Shown: positions 51,351-60,686, numbered from the stretch's first letter. The stretch: 64,000 nucleotides of DNA from JBEIGE01 sp040382055 (GCA_040382055.1 JBEIGE010000003.1:124001-188000), one strand, 5' to 3'. Translations and numbers: made by a program. The notes: generated by a model not told the origin, from the letters alone.

Positions 51351-51991
51351 GGTTTTTTGCGCAGGGTGTTGAGCTGCCGCGCAAGGCGATCAGCCGCCAG
51401 TTCAAGTGTCAGCAAGTAGGCATCAACCCGGGCCCGGAAGTAGCGCCAGAAGATCAGTGACGGTATAGCCACAATCAGGCCAAAGGCCGTGTTGTACAAG
51501 GCAATCGAAATACCTTGTGCAAGTTGCGCCGGGTTACCACCGGTGGCACCAGCAGCACCGCCCGTGGGGGACTGCGAACCGAAAATCTCGATCATGCCAA
51601 CCACTGTTCCAAACAGACCCATGAGTGGTGCAGCAGAGGCTATGGTGGCCAGTGCACTGAGGTAGCGTTCAAGGCGCTGTGCCACCACCCGCCCGGAGGC
51701 CTCAAATGCGCAGCGCAGATCATCTTCGCTGCAGGCAGGATTGGCGGTAACAGCGTGCAGTCCACTGGCAAGCACTTCGCCCAGGTCAGAACTTGCCTCC
51801 AGTTGATTCAACACCTCAGTTGACGGGGTGCCCGCGCGCGCTAGTGCTAAAACTTCGTCGAGCAGTTTAGGCGGTGCAACTTTGCTTGTCTGGAGGTTCA
51901 GGAAACGATCGATAACGAGGGCCAGAGCCAAAATTGAGCAGGCAATCAATGGCCAAATCGGCCAGCCTGCGGCTTGTATGATTGAAATCAA
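51347..51991 (-). CDS. exbB: MotA/TolQ/ExbB proton-channel family protein
   Basis: This inner-membrane protein of about 214 residues has three helices: about 7-27 (WPIWPLIACSILALALVIDRF), about 110-135 (IASAAPLMGLFGTVVGMIEIF) and about 160-180 (LYNTAFGLIVAIPSLIFW). The GLFGTVVGM and TAFGLIVAIP motifs are the ExbB/TolQ signatures. The start is TTG at 51991, with GGAG upstream; the first ATG in the longer frame has none. It forms the channel with ExbD. It runs divergently from xseA. Confidence 0.9.
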   Translation of the reverse strand: MISIIQAAGWPIWPLIACSILALALVIDRFLNLQTSKVAPPKLLDEVLALARAGTPSTEVLNQLEASSDLGEVLASGLHAVTANPACSEDDLRCAFEASGRVVAQRLERYLSALATIASAAPLMGLFGTVVGMIEIFGSQSPTGGAAGATGGNPAQLAQGISIALYNTAFGLIVAIPSLIFWRYFRARVDAYLLTLELAADRLARQLNTLRKKP

Positions 51992-52136
51992 ATACGCTCC
52001 ACTCAAATGCAATGCAAGGCAATTATGTCTTAAGCGGAAATTGCACTTGATTTGGCCCTGCATCAGCCCACAGTGGGTGTTGATAACGTTGTGAACAAGT
52101 TAAATCGAGTTCGCTTTGCAAAACACATGGATTTTT

Positions 52137-53462
52137 ATGTCTGAATTTGCCAGTGCTGTGCCCAAGGCCCGTGTTTGGCCAGTGGGCGCACTGTGTCGCG
52201 CCATTGCAGACGCTCTAGAGGCAAGGTTTAACCCTGTCACGGTAGTCGGTGAGCTTTCTGGCTTCTCGCGCGCTTCCAGCGGACATTGCTATTTTTCTTT
52301 GAAAGACTCCAACGGGCAAATCCGCTGTGCCATGTTTCGGCGTGCAGCCAGCTTGGTCGACTTTTCCCCCCAGGATGGAGACCGGGTTGAGGTTCGCGGC
52401 AAACTGGGCGTTTACGAAGCCCGGGGCGATTTGCAGTTGGTTGTGGAGTCAATGACACGGGCTGGCTCGGGCACGCTATTCGAGGAGTTTTTCAAGCTCA
52501 AGGCCAAACTTCAGGCCGAAGGCCTGTTTGACCGGGTCAAGCACGAGCTGCCAACCATGCCAAAGGGCATCGGCGTGGTGACTTCTCTGGGTGCAGCGGC
52601 TTTGCATGATGTCGCCACAGCCTTGCAGCGACGTGTGCCTCACATTCCGGTACTGGTATCCCCAGCGGCGGTACAGGGAGCTGGCGCACCGGTTGAAATC
52701 TGTCGTGCGCTATCAAATTTGTATCATCTGATCCAATCTCAACAAGGGAAAACCTTGGATTTGGCTGATACACATTCTGTGGTGTTACCGCAGATTAGCG
52801 TTATCTTGCTGCTACGCGGCGGCGGCTCTCTGGAAGATCTGTGGGCTTTCAACGATGAGTCACTCGTTCGTTTGCTGGCGCAAAGTCAGGTGCCGGTGAT
52901 CACCGGCATAGGCCACGAAACTGACTTTACCCTGGCGGACTTTGTGGCTGACCTTCGAGCCCCAACACCTACTGCCGCTGCAGAGCTTGCGTCGGCATCC
53001 CGCTTGACCTTACTGGGTCAACTCGATGATCTACAGGCCCGTCTAGCTCAAGCTTTGCAACGCAGCCTGGACATCATGTCCCAACGCCTGGACAGTTCTG
53101 CCAGCCGCTTGGGCCGCCCCTCTGGCCTGGCAGCCAGACAGCAGCTGAGGTTGGCTAACGCCGAGCAACGCTTGCGCTCTGCGGCTAAGGGTAACCTGAG
53201 TCAGCGACTGGTTGTCATCAACGGGTTGACCGCTCAATTGCCATCCAATCTGAGCCGCGGATTGAGCAAAACCCACAGCCGCCTGGATAGAGCGTCCTTG
53301 CACCTGAGCCTGCTCGACCCTAAGCTGGTCTTGCAGCGGGGTTATGCCTGGCTAAGCGGACCCAAGGGGGAGACCATCTCCCGCGTGGCCCAGACAACTG
53401 CAGGACAATCTTTACGAGCTACCCTGACCGATGGCGTCGTTGATCTGACAGTTTCAAATTGA
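52137..53462 (+). CDS. xseA: Exodeoxyribonuclease VII, large subunit
   Basis: This 441-residue nuclease subunit degrades single-stranded DNA together with XseB (not in the window). The N-terminal OB-fold is at about 10-110 (GELSGFSRASSGHCYFSLKD). The catalytic core follows (GIGVVTSLGAAALHDVATAL ... LLRGGGSLEDLWAFNDE ... GIGHETDFTLADFVADLRAPTPTAAAE), then a coiled-coil (about 280-380). ATG at 52137 is chosen over an upstream TTG. It lies 81 bp ahead of sodB. Confidence 0.96.
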   Translation: MSEFASAVPKARVWPVGALCRAIADALEARFNPVTVVGELSGFSRASSGHCYFSLKDSNGQIRCAMFRRAASLVDFSPQDGDRVEVRGKLGVYEARGDLQLVVESMTRAGSGTLFEEFFKLKAKLQAEGLFDRVKHELPTMPKGIGVVTSLGAAALHDVATALQRRVPHIPVLVSPAAVQGAGAPVEICRALSNLYHLIQSQQGKTLDLADTHSVVLPQISVILLLRGGGSLEDLWAFNDESLVRLLAQSQVPVITGIGHETDFTLADFVADLRAPTPTAAAELASASRLTLLGQLDDLQARLAQALQRSLDIMSQRLDSSASRLGRPSGLAARQQLRLANAEQRLRSAAKGNLSQRLVVINGLTAQLPSNLSRGLSKTHSRLDRASLHLSLLDPKLVLQRGYAWLSGPKGETISRVAQTTAGQSLRATLTDGVVDLTVSN

Positions 53463-53543
53463 CTTTTCCGGCCAAGAGTTCTCACACCCTTTCCATTTAG
53501 TTCCTACAATCTGACATTTGCTATTCAACTCTTTGAGGAAAAC

Positions 53544-54125
53544 ATGGAACACACTCTGCCCGCACTGCCTTTTGCCATAGACGCCCTGGCGCCCCACTAT
53601 TCCAAGGAAACCCTGGAATACCACCACGGTAAACACCATAATGCTTACGTCGTCAACCTGAACAACCTTCAGAAGGGTACGGAGTTCGAGTCCATGGCTC
53701 TGGAAGACATTATCAAAAAATCCAGCGGTGGTATTTACAACAACTCAGCCCAAATTTGGAACCATACTTTTTTTTGGAACTGCATGAAGCCTAACGGCGG
53801 CGGCGAGCCTGCTGGCGAGCTGGCCACGGCCATCAATGCTAAATGGGGAAGCTACGCCGCTTTCAAGGAAGCGTTTGTCAAATCTGCGGTAGGTAATTTC
53901 GGTTCCGGTTGGACTTGGCTAGTGAAAAAGACCGACGGCTCGGTAGACATCGTCAACATGGGCGCTGCTGGCACACCCCTGACCACGGCTGACACAGCCC
54001 TTTTAACCGTTGACGTCTGGGAGCACGCCTACTACATCGACTACCGTAACATGCGCCCCAAGTTCGTTGAGACCTTCCTCGACAAACTCGTCAACTGGGA
54101 TTTCGCAGCCAAGAACTTTGCCTGA
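53544..54125 (+). CDS. sodB: Superoxide dismutase, Fe type
   Basis: This 193-residue cytoplasmic superoxide dismutase has metal ligands His27 (YHHGKHH), a histidine in NHTFFWNCM, Asp in VDVWEHAYY and His in the same motif. The residues around it (GSGWTWLV and the SQIWNHTFFW-type segment with A/Q) indicate the iron form. GAGG precedes the ATG. A shared terminator follows. The length is normal. Confidence 0.97.
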   Translation: MEHTLPALPFAIDALAPHYSKETLEYHHGKHHNAYVVNLNNLQKGTEFESMALEDIIKKSSGGIYNNSAQIWNHTFFWNCMKPNGGGEPAGELATAINAKWGSYAAFKEAFVKSAVGNFGSGWTWLVKKTDGSVDIVNMGAAGTPLTTADTALLTVDVWEHAYYIDYRNMRPKFVETFLDKLVNWDFAAKNFA

Positions 54126-54161
54126 ACATTCGATTCGGTTGGCCACGTAGGCTACATCAAT

Positions 54162-54188
54162 AAAAGCCTCCTGTTAAGGAGGCTTTTT
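54162..54188. terminator. Bidirectional terminator after sodB and the DUF192 gene
   Basis: AAAGCCTCC and GGAGGCTTT form a stem with a TGTTAA loop, with T-rich tails on both strands. It serves both convergent genes. Confidence 0.9.
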
Positions 54189-54197
54189 GTTTCAAGC

Positions 54198-54647
54198 TCA
54201 GTTGGTAAAGGGTTTGCCGGTCAGCTTGAAGCCTGCCTTAATGCCTTTTTTGGCAAACCAGCCCTGGTTCATTTCCAACACAAAGCGAACGGGTTTGGCC
54301 GAGCAGTGGGAGTCGGTCGTTTGAGGTTTCATATCCACCAAATTGACGATGGTTCCGTCGTTGGCAACAAATGCAGCCGTCAGTGGAAGCAAGGTGTTTT
54401 TCATCCAGAAGCATTGGGTTGAGGGCTGCTCGAAAATGAACAGCATGCCTTCGTTTTGCGGCATCTCCCGCCGATACATCAGGCCGGTTGACCGCTCATC
54501 GGGCGTGGTGGCCAATTGAGCATCGATCAAAAACATACCAGCAGCAAGCTGGGTTCTCGGCAGGTTTAGTTGCGCTGAATCCTGCGCGCCAGCTGGGTTG
54601 AGGATAAATAAACAGGCCAGGAAAAAAATGTGACGGATGCGTTTCAT
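54198..54647 (-). CDS. DUF192-family exported protein
   Basis: This 149-residue protein has a signal peptide (MKRIRHIFFLACLFILNPAGAQD) and a DUF192 domain. The conserved segments are present: RSTGLMYRREMPQNEGMLFIF, then FWMKNTLLPL and VNLVDMKP. The family is widespread and of unknown function. Start at 54647 is chosen because it gives the clean signal. It is convergent with sodB and divergent from clpS. Function cannot be assigned. Confidence 0.88.
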   Translation of the reverse strand: MKRIRHIFFLACLFILNPAGAQDSAQLNLPRTQLAAGMFLIDAQLATTPDERSTGLMYRREMPQNEGMLFIFEQPSTQCFWMKNTLLPLTAAFVANDGTIVNLVDMKPQTTDSHCSAKPVRFVLEMNQGWFAKKGIKAGFKLTGKPFTN

Positions 54648-54834
54648 AAGCCAAGTTTGACACATTCAGGGTCAATTCAGGCCGTTGTTGTTGTGCCTGC
54701 TGGCTGATCGGGGTTTTGTTCTCTGACAACAGATGCCCGCTTGAATTAGCGAGAATTGCCACCAGCTTGTTTAGGCGTACCGATAGGCCTCAGGTCGGGC
54801 TTGAACGCAGACAGGCGCTCTGTAGAATGAACAA

Positions 54835-55191
54835 ATGGCAACCAAAAATTCACCCCCCGCGCCACCTGCTGTCATCCCGGATCGGGATGGTGACGGGACT
54901 GTGGTGCTTGAACGACGTACCCAGAAGGTCAAACCACCGCAAATGTACCAAGTGGTCATGCTCAATGATGACTACACCCCGATGGAGTTTGTGGTGATGG
55001 TGATTCAGGAGTTTTTTAGCAAAGATTTGCAGGCTGCAACACAAATCATGCTCAAAATCCACCTTGATGGCAAAGGGGTGTGTGGCGTTTACTCGCGCGA
55101 TGTGGCTGCGACCAAGGTCGATCAGGTGCTCGATGCTGCTCACAAGGCGGGTCATCCCTTGCAATGTGTATCAGAACCTGTGGACATTTAA
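54835..55191 (+). CDS. clpS: ClpS adaptor (N-end rule)
   Basis: This 118-residue adaptor delivers N-end-rule substrates to ClpAP. The N-terminus (1-35) is flexible. The core YQVVMLNDDYTPMEFVVMV contains the binding pocket residues, followed by GKGVCGVYSRDVAATKV. It lies 75 bp before clpA, the usual order. ClpP is encoded elsewhere in the window (27379). Confidence 0.97.
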   Translation: MATKNSPPAPPAVIPDRDGDGTVVLERRTQKVKPPQMYQVVMLNDDYTPMEFVVMVIQEFFSKDLQAATQIMLKIHLDGKGVCGVYSRDVAATKVDQVLDAAHKAGHPLQCVSEPVDI

Positions 55192-55266
55192 AGATTTGAC
55201 TTTCAGGTGGAATATCTCGGTAATTCGTATTACAGTTAATCAACATTTCAAGGCTAAGGAAAATAC

Positions 55267-57588
55267 ATGATTGCCCAGGAATTGGAAGTTAGTTTGCATA
55301 TGGCGTTTGTCGAGGCGCGCCAGCAACGCCATGAGTTCATCACGGTTGAGCACCTGCTGCTTGCCTTGCTCGACAACCCGGGTGCGGCAGAGGTGCTGCG
55401 GGCCTGTTCTGCCAACGTGGATGATCTGCGTAAGTCTTTAACCAACTTCATCAAGGACAACACGCCCCAAGTAGCGGGCAGCGATGATGTGGATACCCAG
55501 CCCACACTGGGCTTTCAGCGCGTGATCCAGCGCGCCATCATGCACGTGCAGTCCACAGGAAGCGGCAAAAAAGAAGTGACGGGCGCCAATGTGCTGGTTG
55601 CAATTTTTGGTGAGAAAGACTCCCATGCGGTTTACTACCTGCACCAGCAGGGCGTGACTCGCCTTGACGTGGTCAACTTCATCGCGCACGGCATCAAGAA
55701 AAATGATCAACCAGAAGCAGCTAAACCCAGTGAAGGACAGCCCGAAAGCGAAGAGGGCGCAGCCGAGAAAAACGAAAAAGCTTCACCCCTTGAGCAGTAC
55801 ACCCAGAACTTGAATCAGTCTGCCAAAGAAGGAAAAATTGATCCTTTGATCGGCCGAGAATACGAAGTAGAGCGCGTCATCCAGATTCTCTGCCGCCGCC
55901 GCAAAAACAACCCGCTTTTGGTGGGCGAGGCCGGCGTGGGCAAGACCGCCATAGCCGAGGGCTTGGCTTGGCGCATTACCCAAAAAGATGTGCCCGACAT
56001 CCTGGCAGATGCCATTGTCTATTCGCTGGATATGGGCTCTTTGCTGGCCGGTACCAAATACCGGGGTGATTTTGAGCAGCGCCTCAAGGGTGTTCTCAAA
56101 TCACTCAAGGACAAGCCTAACGCCATTTTGTTCATCGACGAAATTCACACGCTTATTGGTGCTGGAGCTGCATCGGGCGGTACGCTGGATGCCTCCAATC
56201 TACTCAAGCCGGCACTCTCAAGTGGCCAGCTCAAGTGCATTGGAGCCACCACCTTTACCGAGTACCGTGGCATTTTCGAAAAAGATGCCGCCCTCTCACG
56301 TCGTTTCCAGAAAGTCGATGTGGTTGAGCCTACCGTCGAAGAAACGATTGAAATTCTCAAGGGTCTCAAGTCGCGTTTTGAAGAGCACCACAATGTCAAG
56401 TATGCGGTCGCAGCTTTGCAGGCGGCTGCTGAGCTCAGTGCCAAGTACATCAACGACCGTCACTTGCCCGACAAGGCCATCGACGTTATCGATGAGGCTG
56501 GCGCTGCCCAGCGCATACTGCCGCCCTCCAAGCGCAAGAAAACCATCAGTAAGACCGAGGTCGAAGAAATCGTGGCCAAGATTGCGCGTATTCCACCGGC
56601 CAACGTTTCCAATGACGATCGCAGCAAGCTCAAAACGCTTGACCGTGACCTCAAAAGCGTGGTCTTCGGGCAGGACAAGGCGCTTGATGTGCTGGCTTCT
56701 GCCGTCAAAATGGCTCGTTCCGGTTTGGGTCGGGGTGACAAGCCGATTGGTTCATTCCTGTTCAGTGGCCCCACTGGCGTGGGTAAAACCGAAGCGGCCA
56801 AGCAGCTGGCCTACATCATGGGTATTGAACTCATCCGCTTTGATATGTCCGAGTACATGGAGCGTCACGCGGTTAGTCGACTCATAGGCGCCCCCCCGGG
56901 GTATGTGGGCTTCGACCAGGGCGGATTGCTTACTGAGGCTGTGACCAAGAAGCCACACAGTGTGTTGCTGCTCGACGAGATTGAGAAAGCCCACCCGGAT
57001 ATCTTCAACGTATTGCTTCAAGTCATGGACCATGGCACCTTGACTGATAACAATGGACGTAAGGCTGATTTCCGCAACGTGATCATCATCATGACCACCA
57101 ATGCCGGAGCAGAGACCATGAACAAGGCCACCATCGGCTTTACCAACCCGCGACAGGCGGGAGATGAGATGGCCGATATCAAGCGACTGTTCACGCCGGA
57201 ATTCCGTAACCGGCTGGATGCCACCGTAAGCTTCAAGGCGTTGGACGAGCAAATCATACTTCGTGTGGTCGACAAGTTCCTGCTTCAGTTGGAAACGCAA
57301 TTGGCCGAGAAGAAGGTCGACGTCACCTTCACCGACAAGTTGCGCAAGCACTTGGGCAAGAAGGGCTTTGACCCCCTCATGGGTGCCCGACCCATGCAGC
57401 GCCTGATTCAGGACACGATCCGCCGCGCCCTTGCAGATGAGTTGCTGTTTGGTCGCCTGACTGATGGTGGCCGTCTCACCGTGGACTTGGATGACACGGA
57501 CGAGAGTAAAACTGAGGTGCTGCTGGACATTCAGCCCCTGCCCAAGAAAGAGGGCAAGGCCAAGCCTGAAGAAGCCACAGCCGGTTGA
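55267..57588 (+). CDS. clpA: ATP-dependent Clp protease ATPase ClpA
   Basis: This 773-residue AAA+ unfoldase partners ClpP. An N-domain (1-145) binds ClpS, followed by an acidic linker (EGQPESEEGAAEKNE). NBD1 has GEAGVGKTAI and ILFIDEIH, and NBD2 has GPTGVGKTEAAKQ and VLLLDEIEKAHP. There is no ClpB-type middle coiled coil. The length is normal. No terminator is clear after the gene; 10-bp tandem repeats follow. Confidence 0.97.
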   Translation: MIAQELEVSLHMAFVEARQQRHEFITVEHLLLALLDNPGAAEVLRACSANVDDLRKSLTNFIKDNTPQVAGSDDVDTQPTLGFQRVIQRAIMHVQSTGSGKKEVTGANVLVAIFGEKDSHAVYYLHQQGVTRLDVVNFIAHGIKKNDQPEAAKPSEGQPESEEGAAEKNEKASPLEQYTQNLNQSAKEGKIDPLIGREYEVERVIQILCRRRKNNPLLVGEAGVGKTAIAEGLAWRITQKDVPDILADAIVYSLDMGSLLAGTKYRGDFEQRLKGVLKSLKDKPNAILFIDEIHTLIGAGAASGGTLDASNLLKPALSSGQLKCIGATTFTEYRGIFEKDAALSRRFQKVDVVEPTVEETIEILKGLKSRFEEHHNVKYAVAALQAAAELSAKYINDRHLPDKAIDVIDEAGAAQRILPPSKRKKTISKTEVEEIVAKIARIPPANVSNDDRSKLKTLDRDLKSVVFGQDKALDVLASAVKMARSGLGRGDKPIGSFLFSGPTGVGKTEAAKQLAYIMGIELIRFDMSEYMERHAVSRLIGAPPGYVGFDQGGLLTEAVTKKPHSVLLLDEIEKAHPDIFNVLLQVMDHGTLTDNNGRKADFRNVIIIMTTNAGAETMNKATIGFTNPRQAGDEMADIKRLFTPEFRNRLDATVSFKALDEQIILRVVDKFLLQLETQLAEKKVDVTFTDKLRKHLGKKGFDPLMGARPMQRLIQDTIRRALADELLFGRLTDGGRLTVDLDDTDESKTEVLLDIQPLPKKEGKAKPEEATAG

Positions 57589-57603
57589 GACGGGCCAACT
57601 TCA

Positions 57604-57660
57604 GGTTAGCCCAGGTCAGCCCAAGTTAGAGCCGGTTAGAGCCGGTTAAAGCAGATTAAC
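57604..57660. repeat. Degenerate 10-bp tandem repeat after clpA
   Basis: Five units (GGTTAGCCCA, GGTCAGCCCA, AGTTAGAGCC, GGTTAGAGCC, GGTTAAAGCA) and a partial sixth follow in a row. It fills the space between the convergent clpA and iron-binding-protein genes and includes the stop codon of the latter. Confidence 0.75.
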
Positions 57661-58699
57661 GAAAGCCAATCCGGTCGAGCATCTGTTGAACTTTCACCTG
57701 GTTCATGCCGATCACGCTGATGGGAATGGTTTCACTTTTGAAAGAGCCGCCGGACATCTTCGTTAGTGCCGGGTTGTTCAAGGTGACCCCCTTGGCCACT
57801 GGCCATTCATTGTTGCCATTCGCAAAGTGCTCCTGAGCAACTGGGCTGGCCAAGTACTCCAAAAATTTGATGGCATTCTGGACATTTTTGGCATGCCGGG
57901 CGACTGCGCCTCCAGCAATGTTCACGTGTGTTCCCCAAGACATCTGATTAGGGAAAACAACACCCAGCCGGTCTATTGCGGCTTTGTCCTCGGGATTTTC
58001 GGAGCGCATGATGCGCGCAAGGTAATAGGTATTGGTGACAGCGATGCTGCACTCACCCGAGGCAACACCGCGGATTTGGTCAGTGTCTCCGCCTTTGGGT
58101 GACCTGGCCATATTGTCTACCATGCCCTTGAGCCAGTCTTGTGCCTTTTGTTCTCCAAGGTGTTCGGTTACAGCACCAAACAGGGAAAGGTTGTAGGGGT
58201 GAGAGCCCGAGCGGATGCACAGCGTTCCCCTGTTTTTCGGGTCTCCCAATTCTTCATAGGTGTCCACATTTTCTTTTTTGATCTTCATCTTGTCATACAC
58301 AATCACTCGAGCCCGTGTCGAGAAGCCAAACCAAGGGGTACCGCCTTCGCTCGCAGCTTTTGCCCGGAATTGCGCAGGAATTGCCTCTTCCAGAGTCCTG
58401 GATTTGATGGGCTGGAACAATCCTTCAATCTCGCCCTTCCACAGTCGTGCAGCATCAACAAGCAAAATCACGTCTGCGGGGGAAGCACTTCCCTCCGCTT
58501 TGAGACGAGCGAGAATACCGGCATCGTCGGCATCGACCCGATTGATTTTGATGCCGGTGTTTTTGGTGAATGTGCTGTAAAGCACCTCATCGCTGGGGTA
58601 GTGTCTTGCTGAATAGATATTCAGCACTTGATCCTGCGCGTGACTTGGGCTGGCAGCTATCAAAAATGAAGCAATTAACAGAACGGTTCGCTGGATCAT
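57656..58699 (-). CDS. Iron(III) ABC transporter, periplasmic binding protein
   Basis: This 347-residue precursor of an Fe(III)-binding protein of the FbpA/FutA type has a signal peptide ending at SHAQD. The mature start VLNIYSARHYPSDEVLY carries a conserved ligand tyrosine, and the paired tyrosines of the iron site appear as NTYYLARIM. A Fur-like box overlaps the promoter. No permease or ATPase gene is adjacent, so it is an orphan here. It converges with clpA, and its stop lies in a repeat. Confidence 0.92.
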   Translation of the reverse strand: MIQRTVLLIASFLIAASPSHAQDQVLNIYSARHYPSDEVLYSTFTKNTGIKINRVDADDAGILARLKAEGSASPADVILLVDAARLWKGEIEGLFQPIKSRTLEEAIPAQFRAKAASEGGTPWFGFSTRARVIVYDKMKIKKENVDTYEELGDPKNRGTLCIRSGSHPYNLSLFGAVTEHLGEQKAQDWLKGMVDNMARSPKGGDTDQIRGVASGECSIAVTNTYYLARIMRSENPEDKAAIDRLGVVFPNQMSWGTHVNIAGGAVARHAKNVQNAIKFLEYLASPVAQEHFANGNNEWPVAKGVTLNNPALTKMSGGSFKSETIPISVIGMNQVKVQQMLDRIGFR

Positions 58700-58725
58700 G
58701 TGTTTTCCTATAAGTTTCTGCCTTA

Positions 58726-58758
58726 ATCATAAAACAAACGCGAATCATTCTCAATAAC
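58726..58758 (-). promoter_or_regulatory. Promoter with Fur-like box for the iron-binding protein
   Basis: Read on the minus strand, TTGAGA and TATGAT are 17 bp apart (58749-58754 and 58726-58731 on the plus strand). A Fur-type sequence TTGAGAATGATTCGC overlaps the -35. It should be repressed when iron is plentiful (inference). Confidence 0.72.
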
Positions 58759-58808
58759 TAATGATGAAAATAAGCTTTTTTGTTCAATTTCGGCCTTCCG
58801 TCATTCTG

Positions 58809-59756
58809 ATGGCAAGACCGCACTTGCACCTGCTCAGGCGCATGACGCTGTCCGGGTGGACTATTGGGTTAGCGCTGGCCATTGGCCTGTCGGGTTGTGC
58901 AACTCATCCAATACCTGCACCGATACCGGGCGCAGAGCCTGAACCTCGTTCTGCACCGCCTGTGGTTCTGAAACAACCGCCCCGTATTGGTCTGGCCTTG
59001 GGCGGTGGCGCAGCCCGTGGTTTTGCCCATGTCGGGGTCATACAGGTTCTTGAGGAGGCTGGAATTCGACCTGCCATTGTTACAGGCACCTCCGCCGGGA
59101 GTCTGGTTGCAGCCCTCTATGCCAGCGGTAAAAGCGGTAGCCAGCTGCAACAAGTGGCCGAAATGATGGATGAAGCCACTTTCACCGACTGGATTTTTCC
59201 CATTTTCAGCCGTGGAATTTTGCGCGGTGATGCGCTCGCGCGCTATGTCCACACGCAAGTCAATGGTCGACGTATCGAGGAAATGGCCATCCCCTTGGGT
59301 ATTGTGGCCACAGACCTGAACAATGGGCAGGGGGTTTTATTTCAGCGCGGTGACACCGCAACAGCGGTGCGGGCCTCAAGTGCTGTGCCCGCAATTTTCC
59401 CTCCGGTCAAGATATCTGGGAGAGAGTATGTCGACGGTGGCCTGGTGTCGCCGGTGCCGGTCCGTTATGCCCGGCAGATGGGTGCTGAGCTGATCATTGC
59501 CGTGGATATATCGAGCGCGCCCGAAGGCAATGCGGCCAGCGACACCCTGCAAATTTTGCTTCAAACCTTCACCATTATGGGGAAAAGCATTAATTTCCTG
59601 GAGTTGCGCGATGCCGACATCATCATCCGGCCTATGCTCAATTCGGTCTCCAGCGCAGACTTTACAGCCCGCAAGCGATCCATCGAAGCTGGGCGGGCTG
59701 CGATGGTGGCGGCATTGCCACAGTTACGGGCTACCATGGAAGCTAAAAGCCGTTGA
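58809..59756 (+). CDS. Patatin-like phospholipase, lipoprotein
   Basis: This protein of about 315 residues has a lipoprotein signal ending LSGC, so it is anchored to a membrane. The catalytic motifs are GGGAARG (oxyanion), GTSAGS (nucleophile serine) and DGG (aspartate). The RssA-type family is bacterial and poorly known; lipid hydrolysis is likely. The start is uncertain: ATG 58809 gives a good signal, 58761 overlaps the Fur region, and 58842 is shorter. It is divergent from the iron-binding gene. Confidence 0.85.
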   Translation: MARPHLHLLRRMTLSGWTIGLALAIGLSGCATHPIPAPIPGAEPEPRSAPPVVLKQPPRIGLALGGGAARGFAHVGVIQVLEEAGIRPAIVTGTSAGSLVAALYASGKSGSQLQQVAEMMDEATFTDWIFPIFSRGILRGDALARYVHTQVNGRRIEEMAIPLGIVATDLNNGQGVLFQRGDTATAVRASSAVPAIFPPVKISGREYVDGGLVSPVPVRYARQMGAELIIAVDISSAPEGNAASDTLQILLQTFTIMGKSINFLELRDADIIIRPMLNSVSSADFTARKRSIEAGRAAMVAALPQLRATMEAKSR

Positions 59757-59803
59757 GAGGCTTAATGAACTTCCAGAGGAAGGTCTGTAATTTGACAAAA
59801 TGC

Positions 59804-59835
59804 ATAAAAAAAGGCCTCGTGGTAAGACGAGGCCT
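59804..59835 (-). terminator. Terminator for the phasin gene
   Basis: Read on the minus strand, AGGCCTCGT and ACGAGGCCT form a strong stem followed by TTTTTTT. It lies about 128 nt after the phasin stop. Confidence 0.8.
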
Positions 59836-59962
59836 GAAGGGATCCTTGAACCCTGAGGTTTCGAAAAGATCCGAGGAGACAACCAGTAGAAACTTAACGT
59901 TTCCGGCAGTTCATTATGTCAGGGTTTTCCCTTGATTGACACTTTTGAACTCAAATTCGACA

Positions 59963-60505
59963 TTAGCGTTTTTTGGCAACAGGTTTGGTTGCGTTGATGG
60001 CAGTGGAGGCCACTGTAGCCAAATTGGCTTCAGCCATGTCAGTTGCTTGCTTGACAGCTTTTTGCACAGATTCCAGAGCGTTGGTGCCGGCAGATATAGC
60101 GCTCTTGAAGACAGCAACTGCGGTTTCGGAACCGGCAGGTGCGTTTTTGGAAACATTGTCAACCAGAGTCATGAATTTTTTCTGTGCATCGGCAGCTTGT
60201 ACTTCAACGGCCTTGGTGAAATCAGCACTGGTTCCGGAAGCGATGTCATACAGATGACGGCTGTAGGCGGCGGTTTTCTCGGCCAGAGGCTGGAACATGT
60301 TCGATTGAAGCGTCAGCAATTCCTGAACATCTTTGGCGCTCATGGCGGTTTGTGTGTGGCTGGTCGCCTCAGACAAAGCAGCTTTAGAGGCGGTCAGGTT
60401 CAGTTCAACCAGTTTCTCGACGCCTTCAAAGGCTTTGTGGGTCAAACCAAACAAAATTTCCATATTGGCTTTATTTGCAGCCATAACTTGATCAGCAGTC
60501 AACAT
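59963..60505 (-). CDS. phaP: Phasin family protein (PHA granule-associated)
   Basis: This 180-residue phasin coats polyhydroxyalkanoate granules. It is all-helical and rich in Ala, Lys and Thr: MLTADQVMAANKANMEILFGLTHKAFEGVEKLVELNL leads the Phasin_2 domain, and the end is Ala/Lys-rich (KPVAKKR). GGAG precedes ATG 60505, and a longer frame has no ribosome site. No PHA synthase is in the window. Two near-identical repeats between it and the next gene may be operator sites of PhaR. Confidence 0.92.
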   Translation of the reverse strand: MLTADQVMAANKANMEILFGLTHKAFEGVEKLVELNLTASKAALSEATSHTQTAMSAKDVQELLTLQSNMFQPLAEKTAAYSRHLYDIASGTSADFTKAVEVQAADAQKKFMTLVDNVSKNAPAGSETAVAVFKSAISAGTNALESVQKAVKQATDMAEANLATVASTAINATKPVAKKR

Positions 60506-60583
60506 ATCATTTTCTCCAAAAGTTAAAAAGTGAACCTGTATCTGCATCTCAACATTTGTATTGGCTGTTTAATTTGCGGCCAT

Positions 60584-60659
60584 GTTGCACTGCAGCATAA
60601 TTTGAATTATACGGAGCCAAATGACCTTTGCAAGTGTTTTTTGTTGCAATGCAGCAAAT
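60584..60659. promoter_or_regulatory. Two copies of a GTTGCAnTGCAGCA motif (candidate PhaR sites)
   Basis: GTTGCACTGCAGCATAA at 60584-60600 and GTTGCAATGCAGCAAAT at 60643-60659 agree at 14 of 17 positions, 59 bp apart. TGC/GCA-rich sites of this type are known for PhaR regulators of phasin genes in other species. Function here is inference. Confidence 0.5.
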
Positions 60660-60686
60660 TAGAGAGTCTCGACTAGAAGTCTGTCG

